DNA of 64,000 nucleotides, taken from the NCBI RefSeq assembly GCF_039531105.1, contig NZ_BAAAPK010000001.1, forward strand, positions 992,001 to 1,056,000, written 5' to 3'. The DNA comes from Microbacterium lacus (GTDB lineage Bacteria; Actinomycetota; Actinomycetes; Actinomycetales; Microbacteriaceae). Both the position numbers and the translations under genes were made by a program. Shown one piece after another: positions 55,756 through 64,000 of this stretch. The notes beneath the pieces were generated by a model. That model searched no databases and was not told the origin of the DNA. It was given only the letters and a program-made list of their open reading frames with translations. Position 1 is the stretch's first letter, and each line of letters begins with the position of its first letter.

Positions 55756-56723
55756 GCACCCAGATCAACGCGAGCACCCAGCTCGGCACGATCGGCGTGG
55801 AGGAGGTCCTCGGCGAGGGCGGCGAGCCGCGCACGCCGCGGCGCCGGTCGATCCAGGCCCGACGCCCCTCCCCGCGCAAGGTCGCGACGAGGACCCTCCT
55901 GAACATCGCCGCGGCGATCGTGTTCGCGCTCTCGGTGTTCCCGGTCTACTGGATGGTGAACCTCTCGTTCACCCCGAACGACAAGATCATCAGCCGCACG
56001 CCCAGCTTCCTGCCGCTGGACTTCACGTTCGGCAACTACCTGACCGCGTGGAACCGCGAGGCCGCCCCCGGTCAGACCGATTTCCCCCACGCGCTGGGCG
56101 CCACGATGACCGTCACGTTCGGCGTGCTGATCGCGACCCTGCTGTTCGCGTTCCTCGCCTCCGTCGCGGTCGCCCGCTTCCGCTTCCGGGGCCGCCGCGT
56201 GTTCATCGTCTCGGTGCTCGTGGTCCAGATGATCCCGGGCGAGGCCATGATGTTCACGATCTACGGGATGATCGACGACTGGCGTCTGATGAACACCCTC
56301 CTCGGGCTCGGCATCGTGTACCTGGCCGCGGTGATCCCCTTCACGATCTGGACGCTGCGCGGCTTCGTCGCGGGGGTCCCCGCCGACCTCGAGGAGGCGG
56401 CCATGATCGACGGGTGCACCAAGTCTCAGGCCTTCTGGAAGGTCACCTTCCCGCTCCTGGCCCCGGGGCTCGTCGCGACGGGCATCTTCGCCTTCATCCA
56501 GGCGTGGAACGAGTTCACGATGGCGCTGCTGCTGATGAAGGGCTACAACCTGACCCTCATGCCGTGGCTCAACGCCTTCCAGTCATCGTCGGTGGGCGGC
56601 TCGGTCAACTGGGGAGCGGTGATGGCGGGCTCCACCCTGATCGCCCTGCCGGTCATCATCTTCTTCCTCATCGTCCAGGGACGCATGACCGGGGGCCTGG
56701 TGGCCGGGGCGGTCAAGGGCTGA
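55752..56723 (+). CDS. Carbohydrate ABC transporter permease (MalG/NgcG-type)
   Basis: A 323-residue protein starting at a GTG that overlaps the previous stop. A 50-residue basic N-terminus precedes six helices. The EAA loop is DLEEAAMIDGCTKSQAFWKVTFPLLAPGLVA, and the ending IVQGRMTGGLVAGAVKG is typical. The frame is open upstream as a shadow only. Confidence 0.92.
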   Translation: MSTQINASTQLGTIGVEEVLGEGGEPRTPRRRSIQARRPSPRKVATRTLLNIAAAIVFALSVFPVYWMVNLSFTPNDKIISRTPSFLPLDFTFGNYLTAWNREAAPGQTDFPHALGATMTVTFGVLIATLLFAFLASVAVARFRFRGRRVFIVSVLVVQMIPGEAMMFTIYGMIDDWRLMNTLLGLGIVYLAAVIPFTIWTLRGFVAGVPADLEEAAMIDGCTKSQAFWKVTFPLLAPGLVATGIFAFIQAWNEFTMALLLMKGYNLTLMPWLNAFQSSSVGGSVNWGAVMAGSTLIALPVIIFFLIVQGRMTGGLVAGAVKG

Positions 56724-56766
56724 TGCGCGTGCGGGAGACCGCCGCCCTCCGCGAGGAGGTCGGCCG

Positions 56767-57693
56767 ATGAGGGTCGGGCTGGACATCGGGGGCACGAAGA
56801 CGGATGCCGTCGCCGTTGACTCCGCCGGCGCCATCCTGGCGCGCGTGCGTCGCCCGACCGGCTGGGGCCCCGAGGCCGTCGTGCGGTCCGCCGTGGCCGC
56901 GGTCCGCTCGCTCGAGGCGGAGGTCGCCGCCTCGAGCGCGGACGCCGGTCCGATGCGCTGCATCGGGATCGGCATCCCGGGCCAGGTCGAGCCGGGCACG
57001 GGCCGCGTCGTCCACGCTGTCAACCTCGGTGTGGACGAGCTCGACCTCGCCGAGGCCCTCGCGCCGCTGCTCGCGGTGCCCGTGAGCGTGGAGAACGACG
57101 TGAAGGCCGCGGCGTACGGCGCGTTCGCGCTCTCGGCGACCCCCGGCTCGATGGCCTACCTCAACCTCGGCACCGGCATCGCCGCCGGCATCGTCGCCGG
57201 TGGCGGGCTGTGGCGCGGCGCGCGTGGAACGGCCGGCGAGGTCGGGCACATCTCGATCGATCCGGCAGGGCCGCTCTGCCGGTGCGGGCAGCACGGCTGC
57301 ATCGAGGCGCTCGCCGGCGGTGGAGCGATCGCCGAGCGCTGGGGGAGACCCGGCGCGCTGCCTGTGCGCGACGTGTTCGACGCCGCTGATCGCGGCGACG
57401 CGCAGGCCCGCGAGCTGAGGGTGGGGCTGGCGCGAGGCGTGGCCGCGGCCGTCCGCGTCCTCGTCCTCACGGCGGACGTCGACACGGTCGTGCTCGGCGG
57501 AGGCATCACGGCTCTCGGGGAGCGACTGCGCGAGGACGTGTCGGCCGAACTCGCGGCGAGCGCCGACGCATCGGCCTTCATGCGCTCACTGCGGCTCTCC
57601 GAGCGCGTCGAGATGCTTCCGCTCGGCTCCCCGGCCGCGGCGCTCGGCGCCGCGCTCGTCGGCGCGCCCGAGGAGGCGCTCGCCCGTGGCTGA
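56767..57693 (+). CDS. ROK family sugar kinase (N-acetylglucosamine/glucose kinase type)
   Basis: A 308-residue kinase: phosphate loop LDIGGTKTDAVAVD (residues 5-18), IGIGIPGQVEPGTGRVVHAVNLG, NDVKAAAYGAF with the catalytic Asp, GTAGEVGHISID (sugar-binding Glu-His) and zinc site CRCGQHGCIEALAGG. There is no DNA-binding domain, so it is an enzyme. Beside nagB and a GlcNAc-type transporter it is expected to make GlcNAc-6-phosphate, which NagA (encoded at 61.4-62.5 kb) then deacetylates. nagB starts 8 bp before its stop. Confidence 0.9.
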   Translation: MRVGLDIGGTKTDAVAVDSAGAILARVRRPTGWGPEAVVRSAVAAVRSLEAEVAASSADAGPMRCIGIGIPGQVEPGTGRVVHAVNLGVDELDLAEALAPLLAVPVSVENDVKAAAYGAFALSATPGSMAYLNLGTGIAAGIVAGGGLWRGARGTAGEVGHISIDPAGPLCRCGQHGCIEALAGGGAIAERWGRPGALPVRDVFDAADRGDAQARELRVGLARGVAAAVRVLVLTADVDTVVLGGGITALGERLREDVSAELAASADASAFMRSLRLSERVEMLPLGSPAAALGAALVGAPEEALARG

Positions 57694-58465
57694 AATCGTG
57701 ATCGTCCCCGATCCGGCGACCGCCGGCGCGCTCGTCGCCGACGAGATCGCCCGCCTGATCCGCGGCAACCCGGACGCCGTGCTGGGTCTCGCCACCGGAT
57801 CCACCCCCGTTCCGGTGTACGAGGCGCTACCGGTGCGGCTCGCCGACGTCGATGTCTCCCGCGTGCGCGGTTTCGCGCTCGACGAGTACGTCGGGCTCGA
57901 CCCGGCGCACCCCGAGAGCTACCGGTCGGTCATCACGCGGGAGGTCGTCGAGCCGCTGGGGCTCGACCCCGCGCGGATCGCCGTGCCCAACGGAGCCGCG
58001 ACGGGCATCGAGCACGCCGGCGAGGACTACGAAGCGGCGATCGAAGCCGCCGGCGGCATCGACCTGCAGCTCCTCGGCATCGGCACGGACGGGCACATCG
58101 GGTTCAACGAACCCGGCTCCTCCTTCGCGTCCCGGACGCGCGTGAAGACCCTCACCGCGCAGACCCGCCAGGACAACGCACGCTTCTTCGACGGCATCCA
58201 GGACGTCCCACGGCACTGCATCACGCAGGGCCTCGGCACGATCCTGCGCGCCCGGCACCTCGTGCTGCTCGCGTTCGGCGCCGGCAAGGCGGCGGCGGTG
58301 GCGGCTGCCGTCGAGGGGCCGCTGAGCGCCTTCGTCCCGGCATCCGCGATCCAACTGCATCCGCACGCCACGGTGATCCTCGACGAGGCCGCCGCCTCCG
58401 ATCTGCGCCTGTACGACTACTACCGGTTCGCATTCGAGAACAAGCCCGCCTGGCAAGGCCTCTAG
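57686..58465 (+). CDS. nagB: Glucosamine-6-phosphate deaminase
   Basis: A 259-residue enzyme converting GlcN-6-P to fructose-6-P and ammonia. MAEIVIVPDPATAGALVADEI start, LGLATGSTPVPVYEAL (phosphate loop), FALDEYVGLDPAHPESYRSVI (catalytic Asp), IGTDGHIGFNEPGSSFASRTRVKTL (proton relay Asp/His/Glu) and SAFVPASAIQLHPHATVILDEAAASDL. The end YDYYRFAFENKPAWQGL is typical. Starts with GTG, overlapping the kinase gene by 8 bp, so translation is coupled. Confidence 0.96.
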   Translation: MAEIVIVPDPATAGALVADEIARLIRGNPDAVLGLATGSTPVPVYEALPVRLADVDVSRVRGFALDEYVGLDPAHPESYRSVITREVVEPLGLDPARIAVPNGAATGIEHAGEDYEAAIEAAGGIDLQLLGIGTDGHIGFNEPGSSFASRTRVKTLTAQTRQDNARFFDGIQDVPRHCITQGLGTILRARHLVLLAFGAGKAAAVAAAVEGPLSAFVPASAIQLHPHATVILDEAAASDLRLYDYYRFAFENKPAWQGL

Positions 58466-58475
58466 AGCGCTTGCA

Positions 58476-58481
58476 TAGGGT
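58476..58481 (+). promoter_or_regulatory. -10 box, leaderless membrane-protein gene
   Basis: TAGGGT, 6 nt (GGGAGC) before the ATG at 58488. Confidence 0.5.
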
Positions 58482-58487
58482 GGGAGC

Positions 58488-59123
58488 ATGACGGATGCCG
58501 CTCCCGCCCGCACCGGTCCGCGTCAGGCCTGGACGATCGGCGGCATCCTGCTGCTCGTGTGCGCGGGGCTCAGCGTCCTCGAACCGGCACTGATGTTCAC
58601 CGCGCTGTTCACGCCCGTGTCGTGGGCGCGCACGCTCGCGTTCTCGGCGGCTCTCGTCGTCTTCGCGGTCGGCATCCGCGGGCGGGGGAGCGTCGTGGAC
58701 CGCCGACCGCTCGGGGTGTCCGCGCTCGTGCTCCTCGCCGTCTGGCCCCTCGTGGACGCCGTCGTGTACGCACTCGTCCCGCCGACGATGGACTCGCTCG
58801 AGAGCTATCAGGTCTGGGGGTACGTCTCGCTCCTCGTGCCGCTCGCCGCCGCGATCGTCGCGGTCGTGCTCATCGCCCGAGCGGGGGTCGTGCCGCACCC
58901 ATGGCGCTGGGCGCCGCTCTGGGCGCTCGGTGCGGCGATCGCTCCGCAGCTGATCCTGCAGGCGGTCGCCGCGAGTCCGGGAGCGGACGTGCAGGGGATG
59001 GCGGCGCCGATGGTCGGGCTCGGTCAGCTCATCGCGGTCGCGGTGCCGTTGGGTCTCGGCCTCTGTGCGGTGCTGCTCGCACGAAGCCGCCCGACCGCGG
59101 TGCAGGTCTATCCGGGCAGCTGA
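58488..59123 (+). CDS. Hypothetical membrane protein, about six helices
   Basis: A 211-residue protein I do not recognise. Hydrophobic segments lie near residues 15-45, 48-65, 75-97, 110-130, 142-162 and 172-198, connected by short polar loops (RGRGSVVDRRP; PTMDSLESYQVWGY). There is no signal peptide, lipobox or catalytic motif. It follows nagB by 22 bp but has its own -10 box, so it may not belong to the amino-sugar operon. Confidence 0.7.
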   Translation: MTDAAPARTGPRQAWTIGGILLLVCAGLSVLEPALMFTALFTPVSWARTLAFSAALVVFAVGIRGRGSVVDRRPLGVSALVLLAVWPLVDAVVYALVPPTMDSLESYQVWGYVSLLVPLAAAIVAVVLIARAGVVPHPWRWAPLWALGAAIAPQLILQAVAASPGADVQGMAAPMVGLGQLIAVAVPLGLGLCAVLLARSRPTAVQVYPGS

Positions 59124-59133
59124 GTCTCCGGGA

Positions 59134-59535
59134 TCAGTCCCAGGCGAACGCGAGCAGGTGATCCAGGCTCAGCGGCGCCAGCGGCAGGTGTCCGATGTCC
59201 GCCCGGGTGATCCAGCGCAGTTCCTCGATCTCGGCCCGGGGTGCGAGGTCGCCGGGGTTCGCCGTCGTCCGGAAGGCCGCCGCGACCACCCGGTGCCCGG
59301 GCTCGTTGGCGGCAGCGGACTCGAACGTGCCGAGCGGCTCGAGCGCTGCGGCGGACACCACGAGCCCGACCTCCTCGTGCAGCTCGCGGGCGAGCGCCTC
59401 GGCCGCGCTCTCGCCGGCCTCCGGTTTGCCGCCGGGCTGCATGAACACGCTCGTCCCGCGCTTGCGCACGACGAGCACCCGGCCGTCGGCATCCGTGATC
59501 ACGGCTGCGCTGACGAAGATCCGCGCGTCGGTCAC
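59134..59535 (-). CDS. NUDIX hydrolase (MutT-like)
   Basis: A 133-residue pyrophosphohydrolase with a complete NUDIX box GKPEAGESAAEALARELHEEVGL (~35-58). VSAAVITDADGRVLVVRKRGTSVFMQPGGK is the typical approach to the box. The substrate could be an oxidised nucleotide, ADP-ribose or similar. The GTG start overlaps the stop of the FAD oxidase (GTGA), making it the third gene of a coupled operon. A longer frame upstream is open but carries no similarity. Confidence 0.88.
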   Translation of the reverse strand: MTDARIFVSAAVITDADGRVLVVRKRGTSVFMQPGGKPEAGESAAEALARELHEEVGLVVSAAALEPLGTFESAAANEPGHRVVAAAFRTTANPGDLAPRAEIEELRWITRADIGHLPLAPLSLDHLLAFAWD

Positions 59536-60932
59536 CAGGCGAAGACCTTGCCGGGGTTCAGGATGCCGGCCGGGTCGAACACGCGCGTGATGTCGCGCTG
59601 CAACTCCCACTGGGCGTCTCCGAGCTCGTCGGCGAGCCAGCGCTTCTTGAGAACACCGATGCCGTGCTCGCCGGTGAGGGTGCCGCCGAGGCGCAGGGCA
59701 GCCCGGAACAGATCGTCGGCCGCCGCCCAGATGTACTCGGGTGCCTCGATGACGCCGTTCTCATCGGGTGTCGCGTCGAAGATGAAGTTCGGGTGCAGGT
59801 TGCCGTCGCCCGCGTGGGCGACGGTCGGGATCACGAGTCCGTGCTCGCGCTCGACGCGGGCGATCTCGTCGAACATCGCGGGCAGGGCGCTGCGCGGCAC
59901 GGAGACGTCTTCGATGAGGGCCGTGCCGAGCGTCTCCATCGCCGGATGCATTGCGCGGCGGATCGCGAGCAGACGCTCGCCCTCGGCGCGGTCATGGGAC
60001 ACGGCGACCGTGCCCCCGGCAGCGTTCAGGACCGCGGCGATCGCGTCCGCCTCCCCGGCTGCGGCCGGACCGTCGGTCTGGATCGTCAGCTGAGCCGCAC
60101 CCGGCGTGGGCGGTTCGAGCTGAAGCAGAGCGTGTACGGCGGAGAGGGATGCGGCATCCATCAACTCCATGATCGAGGGCTGCGCGCCGGACGCCGTGAC
60201 GGCGGCGGACGCTTCGGCTGCCGCCCGCACGTCCGGGAACGTCGCGGCGATCGTGCATACCTCACCGGGAATGAGTCGCCGGAGCTTGAGGATCGCCCCG
60301 ACGACGACGCCGAGTGTGCCCTCCGAGCCGATCACGAGAGAAGTGAGGTCGAGTCCGGTGACACCCTTCACGGTGCGGTGCCCGAGGCTCAGGAGGCGCC
60401 CGTCGGCGAGCACGAGGTCGACGCCCAGAACCGCGTCGCGGACGACCCCGTACTTCGCGCACAGCAGGCCGCCGGCGCCGGTGGCGATGTTGCCGCCGAC
60501 GGTCGAGATCGCGCGGCTCGCCGGATCCGGAGCCCACCAGAGGCCGTGTTCGGCGAGGGCTGCGTTGAGGTCGGCGTTGATGATGCCCGGTTCGACGACC
60601 GCGAGCAGATCGTCGGGACGCACTTCGAGGATCCGGTCCATCCCGCGCACGGAGAGGGCGATCTCGCCGGTACCCGCGTTCGCTCCGCCGGCGAGACCGG
60701 TCCCCGCACCGCGGGTGACGACCGGTGTGCCGGTGGCCGAGGCGATGCGCAGCGTCTCCTGGACGTCGGAGACGGATGTCGCGCGCACGAGCGCGAGGGG
60801 CATGCCCGCCGCGGCATGCCCGGACTTGTCGGCGCGCGCGCCCTGCAGCGCGGAGTGATCGGTGTCCACGCGGTCGCCGAGGACGGCGCGCAGTTGCGCG
60901 AGGACGTCCGTGGACGCCGGCGGCGTGTTCAC
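59532..60932 (-). CDS. FAD-linked oxidase, GlcD/D-lactate dehydrogenase type
   Basis: A 466-residue flavoenzyme that would oxidise a 2-hydroxy acid such as glycolate or D-lactate. The FAD domain (PCMH type) has VVTRGAGTGLAGGANAG (~66-82), GGNIATGAGGLLCAKYGVVRDAVLGVDLVLADG and GLDLTSLVIGSEGTLGVVV. The C-terminal domain has VPTVAHAGDGNLHPNFIFD and GGTLTGEHGIGVLKKRWL, the metal/substrate motifs of GlcD and Dld. No iron-sulfur or glcE/glcF genes follow, so it works alone. The GTG start overlaps the YrdB gene stop. Confidence 0.92.
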   Translation of the reverse strand: MNTPPASTDVLAQLRAVLGDRVDTDHSALQGARADKSGHAAAGMPLALVRATSVSDVQETLRIASATGTPVVTRGAGTGLAGGANAGTGEIALSVRGMDRILEVRPDDLLAVVEPGIINADLNAALAEHGLWWAPDPASRAISTVGGNIATGAGGLLCAKYGVVRDAVLGVDLVLADGRLLSLGHRTVKGVTGLDLTSLVIGSEGTLGVVVGAILKLRRLIPGEVCTIAATFPDVRAAAEASAAVTASGAQPSIMELMDAASLSAVHALLQLEPPTPGAAQLTIQTDGPAAAGEADAIAAVLNAAGGTVAVSHDRAEGERLLAIRRAMHPAMETLGTALIEDVSVPRSALPAMFDEIARVEREHGLVIPTVAHAGDGNLHPNFIFDATPDENGVIEAPEYIWAAADDLFRAALRLGGTLTGEHGIGVLKKRWLADELGDAQWELQRDITRVFDPAGILNPGKVFAW

Positions 60933-61297
60933 GCGAGCCGGCGACGACCGGCCAGGACGCCGGCGACCACCGCGACGACGGCGAATCCGAGGCCCACCCA
61001 GGTGAGGCCCATGCTCCACCATGCCGCCGTGGCAGAGACGTACACGAGCAGTTCGACTGCGGCGCGCACGAACGGGTGGACGTCCAGGACGGCCCGCGGC
61101 GACACGAACAGGGCCCAGACGAGGATCGCCGCGACCGGCGCACCGATGCCGACGACGACGTTCCATGGGAACGGCCACATCGCGAAGCCCCAGATCGCGA
61201 GGGTCACGAACGCGAAGATCTCGCACACGAACGCGAGGATGTCCACGCCGGACAGGGGCGCGCGCATGCCGGGCTGCAGGGGCACGTCGTTCGGCAT
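60929..61297 (-). CDS. YrdB family (DUF2568) small membrane protein
   Basis: A 122-residue protein with four helices (DILAFVCEIFAFVTLAIWGFAMW; WNVVVGIGAPVAAILVWALFV; VRAAVELLVYVSATAAWWSMG; WVGLGFAVVAVVAGVLAG). The ordered FVCEIFAFVTLAIWGF start and AVELLVYVSATAAW segment match the YrdB/DUF2568 family, of unknown function. It heads the operon with the FAD oxidase and NUDIX genes, which is not an obvious functional grouping. Confidence 0.82.
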   Translation of the reverse strand: MPNDVPLQPGMRAPLSGVDILAFVCEIFAFVTLAIWGFAMWPFPWNVVVGIGAPVAAILVWALFVSPRAVLDVHPFVRAAVELLVYVSATAAWWSMGLTWVGLGFAVVAVVAGVLAGRRRLA

Positions 61298-61303
61298 CCC
61301 ACG

Positions 61304-61309
61304 ATTCTA
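61304..61309 (-). promoter_or_regulatory. -10 box, leaderless YrdB-oxidase-NUDIX operon
   Basis: TAGAAT on the minus strand, a close match to consensus, 6 nt (CGTGGG) before the ATG at 61297. Confidence 0.6.
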
Positions 61310-61363
61310 TCGCCGCCCAGGGTCCCCGCGCCGTGCCGGGGTGCTGCGGGGCGCGGCGACGCG

Positions 61364-62509
61364 TCAGGACCCGGCGGTCCAGACGCGGACCACACGCAGG
61401 TCCTCGGACAGGAGCACGGCGTCGGCGATCGCACCGACCGCGAGGGATCCGAGGTCGCCCGCGCGTCCGAGAGCCCGGGCCGGCGCAGTGGTGAGCGCGT
61501 GCACGGCATCGGGCAGCGGGATGCCGGCGGCGAACGCGTACCGCAGCGCGGCATCCTGAGTCAGCGTCGACCCTGCGATCGCGCCGCCGTCGCTCAGCCG
61601 GGCGACGCCGCGCTCGACGTCCACGCCGAGCGCGCCGAGTTCGTAGTGCCCGTCGGCGTGCCCGGCGGCCGCCATCGCGTCCGTGATGAGGGCGACGCGG
61701 CCGGGTGCGGCGGCGAACGCGATGCGGACGATCTCGGGATGCAGGTGCACGCCGTCCGCGATCACCTCCAGCGTGACGCGCCGGTCGGCGGCCGCCGCGG
61801 CGACCGGACCGGGATCGCGGTGATGCAGGCCCGGCATCGCATTGAACGCGTGCGTGAGGATGCTCGCTCCGGCGTCGAACGCCGCGCGCGTCTGCTCCAG
61901 GTCGGCGCCGGTGTGGCCGACCGCGGCGGCGGCGCCCGCGGCGACCACGGCGCGGATCGCAGCCACGGCCCCGGGCAGTTCCGGGGCGAGAGTGACCTGA
62001 CGGATCGTGCCGCGTCCGGCCTCGAGGAGCCTTTCGACCGCACCCGGTTCGGGCGTGCGCAGGAGCGAGTCGTCGTGGGCGCCCTTGTGCGCGGGATCCA
62101 GGAAGGGGCCCTCCAGGTGGGAGCCGAGGATGTCGGGGTCGGTCCGTGTGAGCTCGGCGACGACGGCGACTCTGGCCGCGAGGTGGTCCAGAGGCGCGGG
62201 CACGAGGGAGATCACGGCGCGGGTGGTCCCGTGAGCGCGGTGAACGGCCCGCGCGGCGCGGATCGCTTCGGCACCGTCGTCGTACGACGCGCCGCCGCCG
62301 CCATGCCCGTGCAGGTCGATGAATCCGGGGGTGAGGTAGACGCCGGCCGCTGCCGTGCCGTCGACGATCTCGTCGGCAGATGTCGCTCCCGCCCGCCACC
62401 CGTCGCCCGTGCCGGTTCCCGTGACACGCCCGTCTTCGAACCGCACCCACGCGTCGGGCACGATGCGGCCGGCATCCACGAGCCGCACCCCGTGCACGAC
62501 CGTGCTCAT
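61364..62509 (-). CDS. nagA: N-acetylglucosamine-6-phosphate deacetylase
   Basis: A 381-residue amidohydrolase. LTPGFIDLHGHGGGGASYDDG (~60-80) opens the metal site, HLEGPFLDPAHKGAHDD carries the metal Glu, VGHTGADLEQTRAAFDAGASILTHAFNAMPGLHHRDPGPV holds the two metal His, ITDAMAAAGHADGHYELG the catalytic Asp and DGGAIAGSTLTQDAALRYAF the lid. Its product GlcN-6-P feeds NagB, encoded 3 kb away on the other strand. Overlaps the GH20 gene by 4 bp (ATGA), so hexosaminidase and deacetylase are made together. Confidence 0.95.
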   Translation of the reverse strand: MSTVVHGVRLVDAGRIVPDAWVRFEDGRVTGTGTGDGWRAGATSADEIVDGTAAAGVYLTPGFIDLHGHGGGGASYDDGAEAIRAARAVHRAHGTTRAVISLVPAPLDHLAARVAVVAELTRTDPDILGSHLEGPFLDPAHKGAHDDSLLRTPEPGAVERLLEAGRGTIRQVTLAPELPGAVAAIRAVVAAGAAAAVGHTGADLEQTRAAFDAGASILTHAFNAMPGLHHRDPGPVAAAAADRRVTLEVIADGVHLHPEIVRIAFAAAPGRVALITDAMAAAGHADGHYELGALGVDVERGVARLSDGGAIAGSTLTQDAALRYAFAAGIPLPDAVHALTTAPARALGRAGDLGSLAVGAIADAVLLSEDLRVVRVWTAGS

Positions 62510-64000
62510 TCGCTGCGCCACGGGATCTCCACCGACGGGTGGTATGCGATCCCGAGGCCCGCCCACAGGGGCGCGAGCCCGCCCACGCGCACGCGGAACG
62601 ACTCCCAGGAGCGCAGATCGCCCTCGCGCGGTGACCACGCCGCCTCCGCGGCGGCCGCGAGGCGGGGGAACGCCATGCGGTCGATGTCCTCGGGGGTGCG
62701 GATCGTCTCGCTCCACAGCGGAGCCTCGACACCCAGGATGTCCTCCTCACCCACGCCGTCGATCACCTCGGCCGGATCCCACGAGTACGCGCGCTCGACG
62801 CTCGTCGGCCCGTTCGCCCACGTGAGGCCGAGGGGGCTGTCCGCGGTCTCCTTCATGTCGAGGTACACCGCATCGGCGGGCGAGAGGATGAGTCCGGCGT
62901 CGTTGCGGACGAACGTGCGGGCCTTCTCGTCCATGCCGTCCGTCGGGACGCGGAACCCCCAGTACTGCCCGACCGTGCTCGGATCGATGCCGGGCGCCGC
63001 TCCCGCCTCGTGCCAGGCGATCGGGGTCTTGCCGAGATCCGCGACGATCGCGGTCGCGCGCGCGATGAACGTCGCGAAGTCGTCCGGGGCCGTGCCGAGC
63101 GCCTCGTCCCCGCCGATGTGCAGATAGGGCCCCGGGGTCATCCCCGCGAGCTCGCCGAACACATCGGCGAGGAAGTCGTACGTCGCCTCGTCGTGGATCC
63201 GCAGCGAGGAGAACCCCACCGCCATGCCCGTGTAGGGCTCGCCGGTGACGGGTGCGGCGCCACCGTGGGACGCGACGATCTCGAGCACGTGCGGGGAGAG
63301 CACCGGTGCTTCGGTCAACTCGGGGTACGCGAGCGACACCGCGTGCGTGTGCCCGGGCACGTCGATCTCGGGCACGACGATCATGTGCCGCTCGGCCGCG
63401 TAATCGACGATGCGCCGGTAGTCGGCCTTGGAGTAGAAGCCTCCGGCGTCGCCTCCCACCGCGCTTCCCGACGCCTGCTCGGTGAGCTTCGGTCGCGAGT
63501 CCAGGTGGATGCGCCAGCCCTGGTCATCGCTCAGATGCAGGTGCAGGGCGTTGAACTTCAGGCTCGCTGCGCGATCGATGTAATCCCGCACGACGTCTAC
63601 GGGGAAGAAGTGCCGGGCGACGTCGAGCATCACCCCGCGGTATGCGAAACGCGGCGCGTCGGCGATCTCGACGGCCGGGATCGTGAATCCGGCGTCGTCA
63701 CGGGTGATCAGCTGACCGAGGGTCTGCACCGCATAGAAGAGGCCGGCGGCATCGGGCGCGGTGATGCGGGCGGATGCCGCGTCCACGGTGATCCGATACG
63801 ACTCGGCGGTGCCGCCCGGCTCGCGGCGCAGGTCGATCACCGCGGTGCCGCCTTCAGAACCGGCGGGTTCGACGCCCGTGCGGGCCGAGATGAGGGCGGT
63901 GAGTGCTGCGGCGGCATCCGTATCGCCGGTGATCCGCAGGTCCGCCGTGACGCGCAGGGCGGGGCTGTCGGAGGGGCGCAGCCCGAGCGGCAGCGGGACG
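62506..64000 (-). CDS. Beta-N-acetylhexosaminidase, GH20 (5' end outside the window)
   Basis: The frame is open to the right edge of the window, so the N-terminus is missing; about 497 residues are visible. The first ~75 visible residues are the alpha/beta N-terminal GH20b domain (LRVTADLRITGDTDAAAALTALISARTG). The barrel begins at PRFAYRGVMLDVARHFFPVDVVRDYID, with LNALHLHLSDDQGWRIH-like text (FNALHLHLSDDQGWRI), VPEIDVPGHTHA, the catalytic pair in LHIGGDEALGT, and WHEAG. The enzyme releases terminal GlcNAc/GalNAc with substrate-assisted catalysis. A GTG at 63840 opens a shorter frame, but the continuing domain shows it is not the start. Whether it is secreted cannot be seen. Confidence 0.95.
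   Translation of the reverse strand, partial: VPLPLGLRPSDSPALRVTADLRITGDTDAAAALTALISARTGVEPAGSEGGTAVIDLRREPGGTAESYRITVDAASARITAPDAAGLFYAVQTLGQLITRDDAGFTIPAVEIADAPRFAYRGVMLDVARHFFPVDVVRDYIDRAASLKFNALHLHLSDDQGWRIHLDSRPKLTEQASGSAVGGDAGGFYSKADYRRIVDYAAERHMIVVPEIDVPGHTHAVSLAYPELTEAPVLSPHVLEIVASHGGAAPVTGEPYTGMAVGFSSLRIHDEATYDFLADVFGELAGMTPGPYLHIGGDEALGTAPDDFATFIARATAIVADLGKTPIAWHEAGAAPGIDPSTVGQYWGFRVPTDGMDEKARTFVRNDAGLILSPADAVYLDMKETADSPLGLTWANGPTSVERAYSWDPAEVIDGVGEEDILGVEAPLWSETIRTPEDIDRMAFPRLAAAAEAAWSPREGDLRSWESFRVRVGGLAPLWAGLGIAYHPSVEIPWRSE

Noticed and set aside
59664..63127. Long plus-strand frames opposite the oxidase, nagA and GH20 genes
   Set aside because: Antisense shadows; the minus-strand genes have full catalytic motifs and coupled 4-bp overlaps.

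Overview
The window reads as a piece of the chromosome of a high-GC Gram-positive actinobacterium, most likely Microbacterium or a close relative in the Microbacteriaceae. Support comes from the very GC-rich codon use, the order sucC-sucD ... DUF6350 (PerM-like) - purN - purH, a monomeric NADP isocitrate dehydrogenase, a deazaflavin-dependent (Ddn-like) reductase, LigD-type polymerase and ligase genes, and many TANNNT -10 boxes 6-7 nt upstream of start codons, which predicts leaderless mRNAs. This is inferred from gene content alone. No rRNA, tRNA, insertion sequence, prophage or CRISPR array was seen.

Layout. 1-13.4 kb is mostly housekeeping: the 3' part of a glycosidase-like membrane protein, a YccF-like protein, an ABC-2 type exporter pair, the PcrA/UvrD helicase, an SseB-domain protein, a convergent LigD-type polymerase and ATP-dependent ligase, an AI-2E family transporter, and an acyl-CoA dehydrogenase with a TetR regulator. 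13.5-23.5 kb is core metabolism: sucCD, an F420-type reductase, a purine permease, the PerM-like protein, purN, purH and a lipoamide-dehydrogenase-like flavoprotein. 23.7-31 kb is a LacI-controlled carbohydrate operon (lipoprotein, two permeases, a GH130 enzyme and a large secreted protein of unknown activity). 31.1-37.4 kb holds alkylation-damage repair (Ada-AlkA fusion and Ogt) and then a short peptide gene leading into a heterodimeric ABC exporter. 37.6-40.4 kb holds a GNAT acetyltransferase and icd.

40.5-64 kb is a glycan-use region. One minus-strand operon has a lipoprotein, two permeases, a GH2 beta-mannosidase, a GH113-like enzyme and a BadF-type sugar kinase, divergent from a LacI regulator and an acetyl-esterase-like gene. 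A plus-strand operon has a ROK regulator, lipoprotein, two permeases, a ROK kinase and nagB. A minus-strand pair at the right edge has a GH20 hexosaminidase (running off the window) and nagA. Together they could import and break down mannosyl- and N-acetylglucosaminyl-containing glycans to fructose-6-phosphate.

The most unusual non-coding content is (i) three intergenic arrays of a degenerate unit built on CCGAGATGGTGG, each with an exact 20-bp period and an inversion in the middle, so the two halves face each other; (ii) three long single-copy stem-loop elements; (iii) a palindromic site shared by the sucC and icd promoter regions; (iv) a 26-codon peptide gene followed by a hairpin in front of the ABC exporter, an arrangement like the bmrB-bmrCD attenuator of Bacillus; and (v) marked over-use of GGATGCC/GGCATCC.
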